From the NCBI GenBank assembly GCA_035505655.1, contig DATJQP010000050.1, positions 4,459 to 68,458 of the forward strand: a stretch of 64,000 nt of DNA. Reading direction: 5' to 3'. The notes under the pieces are model-generated. The model was not told the origin of the DNA, did no database searches, and saw only the letters and a program-made list of their open reading frames with translations. Source of the stretch: JAGVPT01 sp035505655 (GTDB lineage Bacteria; Bacteroidota; Ignavibacteria; UBA10030; UBA8401). Position numbers and translations under genes: made by a program. Positions 25,908 through 35,145 of the stretch are shown here, piece after piece; position 1 is the stretch's first letter; each line of letters starts with the position of its first letter.

Positions 25908-26459
25908 TTACTTCGTCCCGGCTGTCGCTGCCGTCTTGCCGGCCTTCCGCCGGATGTACTCGCCTTCGTACTTGATCCCTTTTCCCTTGTACGGTTCCGG
26001 GGGACGGAGGGATCGGATCTTCGCCGCCACCAGTCCCACGAGCTGCTTGTCGATGCCACTCACCGTGATGTTCGTCTGCGACGGCGCTTCAAGCTTGATC
26101 GTATCGGGGGCGCGGAACACGATCGGGTGCGAATAGCCGAGCGCGAGCTGGAGTACCTTCCCCTTGAGCTCCGCCCGGTATCCCACGCCGACGAGCTCGA
26201 GCTTGCGCGAGAAACCGGCCGTGACGCCGGTGATCATGTTGGCGATGAGCGCGCGGAAAAGCCCGTGAAGCGCCCTGTGCTCCTTGACGTCCGAGTGACG
26301 GGAGACGAGGACGTCCTCCCCTTTCACCTCGACGGTGACGTCGGGATGGATCTGCACCGTCAGCTCGCCTTTCGGGCCGTTGACTTTGACGACGCCGTTT
26401 TTCACTTCAACCTTCACCCCCTTGGGGATGTGAGCGGGTTTTCTGCCGATTCGTGACAC
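25908..26459 (-). CDS. rplF: 50S ribosomal protein L6
   Basis: A 183-residue protein with two tandem L6 folds. It opens SRIGRKPAHIPKGVKVEVKN, and the C-terminal domain bears KIRSLRPPEPYKGKGIKYEG, contacting the sarcin-ricin region. It uses a GTG start with AAGGAG 7 bases upstream. Confidence 0.97.
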   Translation of the reverse strand: MSRIGRKPAHIPKGVKVEVKNGVVKVNGPKGELTVQIHPDVTVEVKGEDVLVSRHSDVKEHRALHGLFRALIANMITGVTAGFSRKLELVGVGYRAELKGKVLQLALGYSHPIVFRAPDTIKLEAPSQTNITVSGIDKQLVGLVAAKIRSLRPPEPYKGKGIKYEGEYIRRKAGKTAATAGTK

Positions 26460-26505
26460 TGGTGAACTCCTTCGAACTCTGTGCTGAACTGATGATGCTG
26501 GCCTG

Positions 26506-26901
26506 TTACCAGACGTAAAAGAGGACTTCGCCTCCGACGTTTTCCTTCCGGGCCTGTTTGTCGGTCATGAGCCCCTTCGACGTCGAGACGACCGCCACGC
26601 CGAGACCGTTGTTGACGCGCGGGAGGTCGGCCGCATTCTGATACCTCCTGATGCCGGGGCGGCTGATGCGCCGCAGACCGGTGATGACGCTCTTTGTGTC
26701 GTTGTACTTCAGCATGATGCGGATCATTCCCTGCTTCGCGTCGTCCGCGGTAGTGTAGCTGACGATGAATTTCTGCTCCAGGAGGATGCGCGTGATTTCC
26801 TTCTTGAGACCGGACGCCGGGACGTCGACCTTCTTGTGCCGAGCGCGAACCGCGTTGCGGACCCGCGTGAGATAATCGGCTATGGGATCGGACATTGACA
26901 T
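26506..26901 (-). CDS. rpsH: 30S ribosomal protein S8
   Basis: A 131-residue central-domain 16S rRNA binder, usually the translational repressor of the spc operon. DPIADYLTRVRNAVRARHKK opens the protein and GVAVVSTSKGLMTDKQARKE with the closing GGEVLFYVW forms the RNA-binding end. The first ATG (26901) is chosen because AGGAG lies 11 bases upstream; the ATG two codons later is an alternative. Confidence 0.97.
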   Translation of the reverse strand: MSMSDPIADYLTRVRNAVRARHKKVDVPASGLKKEITRILLEQKFIVSYTTADDAKQGMIRIMLKYNDTKSVITGLRRISRPGIRRYQNAADLPRVNNGLGVAVVSTSKGLMTDKQARKENVGGEVLFYVW

Positions 26902-26950
26902 TGAGTATCGTTCTCCTAGTTAGTGCGATTCGCTACCGTGAACACCCTTC

Positions 26951-27136
26951 CTACCAGCTTGCTTTCGTCACACCCGGGATCTTGCCGTCGAGCGCCATCC
27001 CGCGGAAGCAGAGTCTGCAGACCCCGAACTTCCTGATGTAGGCCCGCGAACGGCCGCAGATGCTGCAGCGGTTGTGCTTCCGTGTCGGATGCTTCGGCGT
27101 CTTCTTCGCTTTGACAACCATCGCTAAACGTGCCAC
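26951..27136 (-). CDS. rpsN: 30S ribosomal protein S14, zinc-binding (type Z)
   Basis: A 61-residue S14. Cys24, Cys27, Cys40 and Cys43 (CSIC ... CRLC) bind zinc; the terminal KASW is characteristic. It uses a GTG start with AAGGAG 6 bases upstream; the first ATG is five codons in. It lies 16 bases after rplE. Confidence 0.97.
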   Translation of the reverse strand: MARLAMVVKAKKTPKHPTRKHNRCSICGRSRAYIRKFGVCRLCFRGMALDGKIPGVTKASW

Positions 27137-27152
27137 GCACTGCTCCTTATTG

Positions 27153-27800
27153 TTATTTTGCTTTCTGAACCGTATCGCGCTTCACGAAGGGCATCCCGAA
27201 ACCCTTGAGCAATTCCATCGCTTCGAGGTCGGTCTTCGCAGTCGTCACGAATGTGATATCCATTCCGGAGATCTTCGCGACCTTGTCCGCATCGATCTCC
27301 CTGAAAATGATCTGCTCTTTGATGCCGAGCGTGTAGTTCCCGCGCCCGTCGAACGACTTGTCCGGAACCCCGCGGAAGTCGCGGATCTGCGGCATCGCCA
27401 CGTTGACGAGCCGGTCGAGGAACTCGTACATCTGGCGTCCTCGGAGCGTCACCCGCACGCCGATGGGAACCCCCTGGCGCAGTTTGAAGTTCGAAATCGC
27501 CTTCTTCGCCTTCGTCACGGCGGCCTTCTGCCCCGTGATGAGCTCCATCTCCTTCACGGCGGTCTCGATGAGCTTCGCGTCCTGGGTGGCGCCGCCGACC
27601 CCCATGTTGAGCGAGATCTTTTCGAGGCGCGGCACCTGCATGACGCTCTTATAATTGAAGCGCTTCATGAGGGCGCCGGCAAGATCCTTCTTGTACATGT
27701 CGAGAAGGCGCGGGTAGACTCCCGCTTCCCTGTGGTGCGCACCCTTCGGTTCTTTCCCCTCCTGTTTCGGTGGCGCTTTCTTTTCCTTTTCTTTTCCCAT
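27153..27800 (-). CDS. rplE: 50S ribosomal protein L5 with N-terminal extension
   Basis: L5 binds 5S rRNA and contacts the P-site tRNA. The core begins near residue 29 (YPRLLDMYKKDLAGALMKRF) and includes NFKLRQGVPIGVRVTLRGRQ and GRGNYTLGIKEQIIFREID. About 27 Lys/Glu-rich residues precede it, so the protein (215 aa) is longer than the usual 180. Confidence 0.96.
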   Translation of the reverse strand: MGKEKEKKAPPKQEGKEPKGAHHREAGVYPRLLDMYKKDLAGALMKRFNYKSVMQVPRLEKISLNMGVGGATQDAKLIETAVKEMELITGQKAAVTKAKKAISNFKLRQGVPIGVRVTLRGRQMYEFLDRLVNVAMPQIRDFRGVPDKSFDGRGNYTLGIKEQIIFREIDADKVAKISGMDITFVTTAKTDLEAMELLKGFGMPFVKRDTVQKAK

Positions 27801-27877
27801 TGCTCGTCTGTCGTTGATGGCGTGCTATGTTCATCGCATAGCACCGGTGGTTGCCCCGGATACCCCGGCGGCGTGGA

Positions 27878-28201
27878 TCAAAACATTTCGCCGCAGTTCC
27901 GGCAGATTCTCGTCGATTTCTTCCTGCCCGAGGTGGCGTCGGTGACGTGTTTGTGGCCGACCCTCGTCGGGGTGTTGCATTTCGGGCACTTCACCATGAC
28001 GTTCGACGCGTGGATCGAGGCCTCTTTCTGGACGACGCCTCCCTGCGGATTGCGCTGCGACGGCCGCGTGTGGCGCTTGATAATGTTGACGCCCTCGACG
28101 ATGATCCTGTTGGTCGACGGGAACACTTTGAGCACTTTCCCTTCCTTGCTCGCGTTGTTTCCCGACTTTACCACGACGACGTCGTTCTTTCGGACATTCA
28201 T
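27878..28201 (-). CDS. rplX: 50S ribosomal protein L24
   Basis: A 107-residue assembly initiator. A KOW motif (KNDVVVVKSGNNASKEGKVL) is at 5-24 and NPQGGVVQKEASIHASNVMV at 51-70. Cys72, Cys75, Cys100 and Cys103 form a C-terminal zinc ribbon. It lies 77 bases upstream of rplE. Confidence 0.97.
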   Translation of the reverse strand: MNVRKNDVVVVKSGNNASKEGKVLKVFPSTNRIIVEGVNIIKRHTRPSQRNPQGGVVQKEASIHASNVMVKCPKCNTPTRVGHKHVTDATSGRKKSTRICRNCGEMF

Positions 28202-28222
28202 AGGAAATCCTCTTGCCTTCGG

Positions 28223-28591
28223 TTACAGCACTTCGGGTGCCAGTGAGACGATCTTCATGAACTGCTTTTCGCGGAGCTCCCGGGCAACGGGGCCGAAGAT
28301 GCGCGTTCCCCGCGGCTCGTTGAGCGGCGTGATGAGGACGACCGCGTTCTCATCGAAGCGGATGTACGACCCGTCCTTCCGCCCGACTTCCTTCTTCGTG
28401 CGGACCACGACGGCACGGGAAACCTCTCCCTTCTTTACGCCGGCTCCCGGGATCGCAGACTTTACGGAGACGACGACGAGGTCGCCGACGCTTGCGTAGC
28501 GGCGGTCGTGTCCTCCAAGGACGCGGATACAGCGGACCTTCTTTGCGCCCGAATTATCCGCGACAACGAGATTCGTTTCTTCCTGGATCAT
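28223..28591 (-). CDS. rplN: 50S ribosomal protein L14
   Basis: A 122-residue protein at the subunit interface. MIQEETNLVVADNSGAKKVR, then GDLVVVSVKSAIPGAGVKKG and ARELREKQFMKIVSLAPEVL, match L14 throughout. It is 20 bases from rpsQ and 21 from rplX. Confidence 0.97.
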   Translation of the reverse strand: MIQEETNLVVADNSGAKKVRCIRVLGGHDRRYASVGDLVVVSVKSAIPGAGVKKGEVSRAVVVRTKKEVGRKDGSYIRFDENAVVLITPLNEPRGTRIFGPVARELREKQFMKIVSLAPEVL

Positions 28592-28611
28592 GACAAACTC
28601 CTAACGGTCGA

Positions 28612-28872
28612 TTACTTCGCTTTGGTGACAATTTCGACGAGCCGCCAGCGCTTGTTCTTGCTCATCGGGCGGGTCTCCATGATCCGCACGGTATCGCCGA
28701 GCCCCGCTTCTCCTTTTTCGTCGTGGGCCATGAGCTTCGTCGTCCGCCGGAAATACTTCTTATAGAGGGCGTGGGGAACGCGCCGCTCGATCGCGACGAC
28801 GATGCTTTTCATCATTTTCGTGCTGACGACTTTGCCGACGCGCGTCTTGCGCCGCGTTGTCCTGTTGTTCAT
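28612..28872 (-). CDS. rpsQ: 30S ribosomal protein S17
   Basis: An 86-residue OB-fold protein. TRVGKVVSTKMMKSIVVAIE, HALYKKYFRRTTKLMAHDE and the Arg/Lys-rich VRIMETRPMSKNKRWRLVEI are S17 hallmarks. Confidence 0.97.
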   Translation of the reverse strand: MNNRTTRRKTRVGKVVSTKMMKSIVVAIERRVPHALYKKYFRRTTKLMAHDEKGEAGLGDTVRIMETRPMSKNKRWRLVEIVTKAK

Positions 28873-28897
28873 TGGTTGACGGTCTCCGTGTTCCCGG

Positions 28898-29104
28898 TTA
28901 TGACTTCGCCGCCGCTTTCCGCTTCCGCTGGGTCAACGCCGTCATCATACGGGCGATGTCGCGGCGGATGAGCCTGAGCTGCGAGGTGTTCTCGATCTGC
29001 TTCGTCGCCTGCTGGAACTTCATATGCGCGAGCGATTCTCTATCGTCGGCGATGCGTTTCACCAGCTCGGCGTCCGAGAGGTCTTTGATTTCAAACGTTT
29101 TCAT
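28898..29104 (-). CDS. rpmC: 50S ribosomal protein L29
   Basis: A 68-residue, mostly helical protein at the tunnel exit, where SRP and trigger factor dock. MKTFEIKDLSDAELVKRIAD and QLRLIRRDIARMMTAL match L29. It lies 15 bases after rplP. Confidence 0.96.
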   Translation of the reverse strand: MKTFEIKDLSDAELVKRIADDRESLAHMKFQQATKQIENTSQLRLIRRDIARMMTALTQRKRKAAAKS

Positions 29105-29119
29105 GGCATCCGTTCGTCG

Positions 29120-29545
29120 TTATGCGTGAGCGTCGTAATCGATGCGCGTGACAAATTTCGTCTTGATGGGGAGCTTGTGCGCAGCGAGCGTGAGCGCTTC
29201 CTTCGCCATCTCCCTCCGGACCCCGCCGATCTCGAACATCACCCGTCCCGGCTTGATGACGACGACCCAGAACTCCGGATTTCCCTTGCCGCTTCCCATA
29301 CGCGTCTCCGCGGGCTTCTTCGTCACCGGCTTGTCGGGGAAGATCCTGATCCAGACTTTCCCTTCGCGCTTCATCATGCGGGTGAGTGCGACGCGGGAGG
29401 CTTCGATCTGACGCTGGGTGATCCATCCCGGCTCGACCGCCTTCAACCCGAAATCGCCGAATGCGATCGTCGCTCCGCGGGTCGCTTTGCCCCGCATGCG
29501 CCCGCGCTGGGCCTTCCGGTACTTGACTCTCTTCGGCATCAACAT
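29120..29545 (-). CDS. rplP: 50S ribosomal protein L16
   Basis: A 141-residue protein near the peptidyl transferase centre and A-site tRNA. MLMPKRVKYRKAQRGRMRGK is the classic L16 opening and GSGKGNPEFWVVVIKPGRVM the conserved middle. The first ATG (29545) is kept because this is the usual form. Confidence 0.98.
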   Translation of the reverse strand: MLMPKRVKYRKAQRGRMRGKATRGATIAFGDFGLKAVEPGWITQRQIEASRVALTRMMKREGKVWIRIFPDKPVTKKPAETRMGSGKGNPEFWVVVIKPGRVMFEIGGVRREMAKEALTLAAHKLPIKTKFVTRIDYDAHA

Positions 29546-29587
29546 GGTTCGTGTTCTCCGTTAAATCTTCGTGCACCTGTGGCGCGG

Positions 29588-30226
29588 CTATTTCGCCGCG
29601 TTCCCGAGGACCTCTCCCTTGCAGATCCACACCTTCACGCCGATGAGGCCGTAAATCGTCTGGGCCGTCGCGATGGCGTAGTCGATATCCGCACGAAGCG
29701 TGTGGAGGGGGATGCGTCCCTCTTTGTATTGTTCGCGCCGCGCCATTTCGGCCCCGCCGAGCCTCCCGCTGCACATGACGCGGACTCCCTCGGCCCCCAT
29801 CCTCATCGCGGCGGTGATACCCTGCTTCATCGCCCGGCGGAACGACACCCGCCCTTCGAGCTGCGAGGCGATGTTCTCCGCGACAAGCTGGGCGTCGAGC
29901 TCCGGCCGCTTGATCTCGCTGATGAGAATCTTGACATCCTTGTTCGTGATCTTCTTGAGTTCTTCCTCGAGTTGTGAGATCTCTTTTCCGCTCTTCCCGA
30001 TGACGATGCCCGGTCGCGACGTGTGGATCGTGATCCGCGCGTTCTTCGGCGTGCGCTCGATCTGGATCCGGGAGATGCCGGCCTTCTTGAGACGGTTCCG
30101 GACGTAGTTCCTGATCATGACATCTTCGTTGAGTTTCCCCGCGAACCCCTTCTCGTCATACCAGTTCGAATCCCACGTCTTGATGACGCCCAAGCGAAAG
30201 CCCAGCGGATGCGTTTTTTGTCCCAC
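29588..30226 (-). CDS. rpsC: 30S ribosomal protein S3
   Basis: A 212-residue protein at the mRNA entry site. It opens GQKTHPLGFRLGVIKTWDSN. The KH domain has the loop VIGKSGKEI, and the C-terminal domain bears GRLGGAEMARREQYKEGRIP. It uses a GTG start with AGGAG 6 bases upstream. Confidence 0.98.
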   Translation of the reverse strand: MGQKTHPLGFRLGVIKTWDSNWYDEKGFAGKLNEDVMIRNYVRNRLKKAGISRIQIERTPKNARITIHTSRPGIVIGKSGKEISQLEEELKKITNKDVKILISEIKRPELDAQLVAENIASQLEGRVSFRRAMKQGITAAMRMGAEGVRVMCSGRLGGAEMARREQYKEGRIPLHTLRADIDYAIATAQTIYGLIGVKVWICKGEVLGNAAK

Positions 30227-30280
30227 AGTGTTCTCCTAAAACCGAAAAAGTGAAGTGGTTGCCGTTCTCATCGCGCGATG

Positions 30281-30634
30281 CTACTTTTTCGACTCGCGTT
30301 GTGCCACGACGATCGTGACATGGTTGGATCGTTTCAACATCCTGAACGCCCTTCCCATCGGAGCGGGAAGAATTCTCTTCATCGTCGCGCCGCCGTCGAC
30401 CCAGCACTCCTTCACAAAAATATCCTCGGTGTCGATGCGCCCGGCGTCGTCCTTGTTCTGGAGGTTCGAGATCGCCGACCTCAGGACCTTCTCCGCGGAC
30501 TTCGAGGCGTGCTTCGGCGAGAAGTGAAGGATGTTGAGCGCTTCGCCGACGGACTTGCCGCGGATGAGGTCGATGACCAGCCGCATCTTCCGCGGCGAGG
30601 TGCCGATGTACTTGTTGACTGCTCGTGCTTCCAT
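30281..30634 (-). CDS. rplV: 50S ribosomal protein L22
   Basis: A 117-residue tunnel-lining protein. The start at 30634 (MEARAVNKYIGTSPRKMRLV) is chosen over a longer frame because GGAG lies 7 bases upstream and the extra residues have no L22 character. The tunnel loop region (DGGATMKRILPAPMGRAFRM) is intact. Confidence 0.97.
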   Translation of the reverse strand: MEARAVNKYIGTSPRKMRLVIDLIRGKSVGEALNILHFSPKHASKSAEKVLRSAISNLQNKDDAGRIDTEDIFVKECWVDGGATMKRILPAPMGRAFRMLKRSNHVTIVVAQRESKK

Positions 30635-30671
30635 GAAGAAACTCCGGAATCTGTTCGTTCGAAACTTCTGC

Positions 30672-30965
30672 TTACTCTGCCGCCGGTGTCGTCGTCGCCT
30701 CGGTCCGAAGGCCGGGATGGGCGCGGAAGATCCGCGTCGGCGCAAACTCGCCGAGCTTGTGTCCCACCATCGACTCCTGGATGTAGACCGGGATGAACTT
30801 GTTCCCGTTGTGCACCGCGAAGGTGTGGCCGACAAAGTCCGGGGCAATCGTCGACGACCGGGACCACGTCTTGATGACCTGCTTGCGGTTGCTCTTGTTC
30901 AGCGATTCGACTTTCGCCTGAAGTTTGGGATCGATGAACGGTCCCTTTTTGACGGATCGGCTCAT
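30672..30965 (-). CDS. rpsS: 30S ribosomal protein S19
   Basis: A 97-residue head protein paired with S13. MSRSVKKGPFIDPKLQAKVE opens it and HNGNKFIPVYIQESMVGHKL, GEFAPTRIFRAHPG close the core. It lies 12 bases after rplB. Confidence 0.97.
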   Translation of the reverse strand: MSRSVKKGPFIDPKLQAKVESLNKSNRKQVIKTWSRSSTIAPDFVGHTFAVHNGNKFIPVYIQESMVGHKLGEFAPTRIFRAHPGLRTEATTTPAAE

Positions 30966-30977
30966 AGTGTCTGCTCG

Positions 30978-31802
30978 TTACTTGCGACGTTTGACGATGT
31001 ATTTGCTCGAGATCTTTTTCCGCTTGCGCGTCTTGAGACCTTTCGATTTCTGGCCCCACGGACTTACGGGATGTCCGCCGCCCGAGGTTTTTCCTTCGCC
31101 GCCGCCCATCGGGTGGTCGACGGGGTTCATCGCGACGCCGCGGACGTGGGATCGGATTCCCAACCAGCGCGACCGTCCCGCCTTCCCGACGCTGATGTTC
31201 TCGTGATCGATATTCCCCAGCATCCCGACGGTGGCGTAGCAGCCGGCGCGCACGTTGCGGACTTCGCCCGAGGGGAACTTCAGAAGGACGAAATCCCCTT
31301 CCTTCGCCTGGACCGTCGCAAAGTTACCGGCGCTCCGCGCAACCTGGCCCCCTTTGCCTTCACGAATCTCGATGTTGTGGATCTGCGTGTTCACGGGGAT
31401 CACGCGGAGCGGCATCGCGTTGCCGGTCTTGATTTCTACTTCGTTCCCCGCCACGAGCGTGTCTTTGAGCTTGAGCCCTTCGGGGGCGAGAATATACCGT
31501 TTCTCGCCGTCCGCATAGACGAGGAGAGCAATCCGGGTCGACCGGTTCGGGTCGTACTCGATCGCCGCAACTTTCGCCGGGATGTCCCGCTTGTCCCTCT
31601 TGAAGTCGATGATGCGGTACTTCCGTTTATGGCCGCCCCCGCGGTGCCGGGACGTCACGCGGCCGTAACTGTTGCGGCCGCCGGATTTCTTGATCGGTGC
31701 GAGCAGCGACTTCTCCGGCGTCGTCTTCGTGATCTCTTCGAACGTCGAGATCGTATAGAAGCGGGTCGCTGCAGTGGTCGGTTTAAGCTTTCGTAGTGCC
31801 AT
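30978..31802 (-). CDS. rplB: 50S ribosomal protein L2
   Basis: A 274-residue protein needed for subunit joining and peptidyl transferase structure. NSYGRVTSRHRGGGHKRKYR in the N-terminal half and RGVAMNPVDHPMGGGEGKTS near the C-terminus, including the conserved functional histidine, are present. Confidence 0.98.
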   Translation of the reverse strand: MALRKLKPTTAATRFYTISTFEEITKTTPEKSLLAPIKKSGGRNSYGRVTSRHRGGGHKRKYRIIDFKRDKRDIPAKVAAIEYDPNRSTRIALLVYADGEKRYILAPEGLKLKDTLVAGNEVEIKTGNAMPLRVIPVNTQIHNIEIREGKGGQVARSAGNFATVQAKEGDFVLLKFPSGEVRNVRAGCYATVGMLGNIDHENISVGKAGRSRWLGIRSHVRGVAMNPVDHPMGGGEGKTSGGGHPVSPWGQKSKGLKTRKRKKISSKYIVKRRK

Positions 31803-31828
31803 AGGTCTGTTCCGTCGCTCGCGGTTTG

Positions 31829-32119
31829 TTACGCGTTTTCGAAGAAGTCGATCTTCTGATCCTTTTTGAGCGTCACGATCGCCTTCTTAAAGTCGGCCCG
31901 TCGGCCTGGGATTCTCCCCCGCCGGGTCATCTGGGCCTTCCGCTTCCCTTTCGAGAGGATCGTCCGCACGCTCTCGACGCTCACGCTGAATTTTTTCTCC
32001 ACCGCGCGCTTGATGTCGATCTTGTTCGCTTCGACGTTAACTTCGAACGCGTACTGGCGCTTATCGGCAAGCGCAGTCATTTTCTCGGTAATGAGGGGGC
32101 GTTTGAGAATTGCAGTCAT
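31829..32119 (-). CDS. rplW: 50S ribosomal protein L23
   Basis: A 96-residue tunnel-exit protein. ILKRPLITEKMTALADKRQY and EANKIDIKRAVEKKFSVSVE match L23, with the basic loop KGKRKAQMTRRGRIPGRRAD that reaches the rRNA. It lies 12 bases after rplD. Confidence 0.97.
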   Translation of the reverse strand: MTAILKRPLITEKMTALADKRQYAFEVNVEANKIDIKRAVEKKFSVSVESVRTILSKGKRKAQMTRRGRIPGRRADFKKAIVTLKKDQKIDFFENA

Positions 32120-32131
32120 CGTTCGCTCGCC

Positions 32132-32761
32132 TTAATTGGAAAAAGTCTTCTGGAGGACGTCGACGGCGCTCTTCTGGAAAACGAGGACCGCGCTGTCGAC
32201 GATTTCGTACGTCGAGGCCTTCGACGCTTCGAGGACATGGAGCTTCGGGATGTTGCGCCCGGACCTCAGGACGTTCTCGTCTTTCTTCGGCACGAGGAAA
32301 AGGACCTTCTTCGAGGCCACCTGGAGCGACTTCAGCACCGCCGCCATCTCTTTCGTCTTCGGGGCATCGAACGTGAAGTCCTCCACGACGACGATGCTCG
32401 AATCCTTCGCCTTGTACGACAACGCCGACTTCCGGGCGAGCCTCTTCACCTTCACCGGGATCTTCACCTCGTAGTCGTGAGGATGGGGTCCGAAGATCGT
32501 GCCGCCTCCCGCCATAAGGGGAGACCGGCTCGTCCCCTGCCGGGCGCGCCCCGTTTTTTTCTGTGCGAACGGCTTCTTGCCGCCGCCGCGAACGTCGCCC
32601 CGCTCCTTTGTCTGATGCGTTCCCTGCCGCTGGTTCGCCATGTAGGATCGAACCGCCATATAGATGGCGTGATCGTTCGGCTTCATCTCGAAAATCTCGG
32701 GGGCGAGGGTCACCGTCTCTCCCGATTTCGAGCCGTCCTTCTTCAAGACATCCACTTTCAT
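32132..32761 (-). CDS. rplD: 50S ribosomal protein L4
   Basis: A 209-residue protein whose loop (RQGTSRSPLMAGGGTIFGPH) lines the exit tunnel; L4 often also represses the S10 operon. The N-terminal region KPNDHAIYMAVRSYMANQRQ and C-terminal VYSTYEIVDS-like end are normal for L4. Confidence 0.97.
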   Translation of the reverse strand: MKVDVLKKDGSKSGETVTLAPEIFEMKPNDHAIYMAVRSYMANQRQGTHQTKERGDVRGGGKKPFAQKKTGRARQGTSRSPLMAGGGTIFGPHPHDYEVKIPVKVKRLARKSALSYKAKDSSIVVVEDFTFDAPKTKEMAAVLKSLQVASKKVLFLVPKKDENVLRSGRNIPKLHVLEASKASTYEIVDSAVLVFQKSAVDVLQKTFSN

Positions 32762-32789
32762 TGGTATCGTACCTCTGTCAGGTGACGGA

Positions 32790-33410
32790 TTACTTTGTGA
32801 TTTCGACGTAGGTGTTGATCGCGCCCGGAACCGACCCCTTGACGAGGATGAGGTTCGATTCTGGGATCACCTGGACCACGGTGAGGTTCTTCACCGTCAC
32901 GTTGCGGAAGCCCATGCGTCCCGCCATCAACATTCCCTTGAACACGCGGGAGGGGTACGACGAGGATCCGATGGACCCCGGCGCGCGGACGCGGTCCGAC
33001 TGCCCGTGCGTCGTCATGCCGACGCCGGAGAAATGATGGCGCCGCACAACGCCCTGGAACCCCTTGCCTTTCGACTTCGCGGTGACGGAGACCTTGTCTC
33101 CCTTCACAAAGAGGTCCACCTTGAGCTCTTTTCCGACCGCGAGGTCGCCGCCTTTGAAATCGCGGAACTCCCTGAGGAGCCGCAGCGACTTCACGTTCGC
33201 CTTCGCGAAGTGTCCCTTCTCGGGCTTGTTCGTCAGCCGGTCGGGCTTCTCGTCGAAGCCGAGCTGGACAGCCTCATACCCGTCCTTTTCCTTCGTGCGG
33301 ATCTGCGTCACATAACAAGGGCCGGCCTCGATGACCGTACACGGAATCGAGACTCCGTTCTCGTCGAAGACGCTCGTCATGCCGACTTTTTTTCCTAATA
33401 TGCCACTCAC
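32790..33410 (-). CDS. rplC: 50S ribosomal protein L3
   Basis: A 206-residue early-assembly protein. SGILGKKVGMTSVFDENGVS opens it and GKGFQGVVRRHHFSGVGMTT is the conserved loop reaching the peptidyl transferase centre. It uses a GTG start with AAGGAG 8 bases upstream. Confidence 0.97.
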   Translation of the reverse strand: MSGILGKKVGMTSVFDENGVSIPCTVIEAGPCYVTQIRTKEKDGYEAVQLGFDEKPDRLTNKPEKGHFAKANVKSLRLLREFRDFKGGDLAVGKELKVDLFVKGDKVSVTAKSKGKGFQGVVRRHHFSGVGMTTHGQSDRVRAPGSIGSSSYPSRVFKGMLMAGRMGFRNVTVKNLTVVQVIPESNLILVKGSVPGAINTYVEITK

Positions 33411-33489
33411 AGTGTAAACTCCTTCGGTATCTGCTCTTGTGAGAAACCGGATGATTGCACTTCCCGGGAAAATCTCCCCGATGCGGAAC

Positions 33490-33798
<309 letters not shown>

Positions 33799-33824
33799 GT
33801 TGAGCTCCGTGCGAGCCGCCCGAT

Positions 33825-33851
33825 CCCGCCGGGCTTTCCGGCTCCGGCGGG
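33825..33851 (-). other. G+C-rich hairpin between tuf and rpsJ
   Basis: CCCGCCGG (33825-33832) and CCGGCGGG (33844-33851) pair perfectly around an 11-base loop in the 80-base tuf-rpsJ gap. It marks the boundary between the str and S10 operons, perhaps as partial terminator or processing site. Its CCCGCC/GGCGGG core resembles the palindromes in the tRNA array. Confidence 0.55.
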
Positions 33852-33878
33852 TGGCGCGCTCAATAGTTAAGTCGTTCG

Positions 33879-35090
<1,212 letters not shown>

Positions 35091-35145
35091 GAGGATGTCT
35101 CCTTACGTATTTGGGAACGATGAGAATGTTTTTCACAGTCACGAA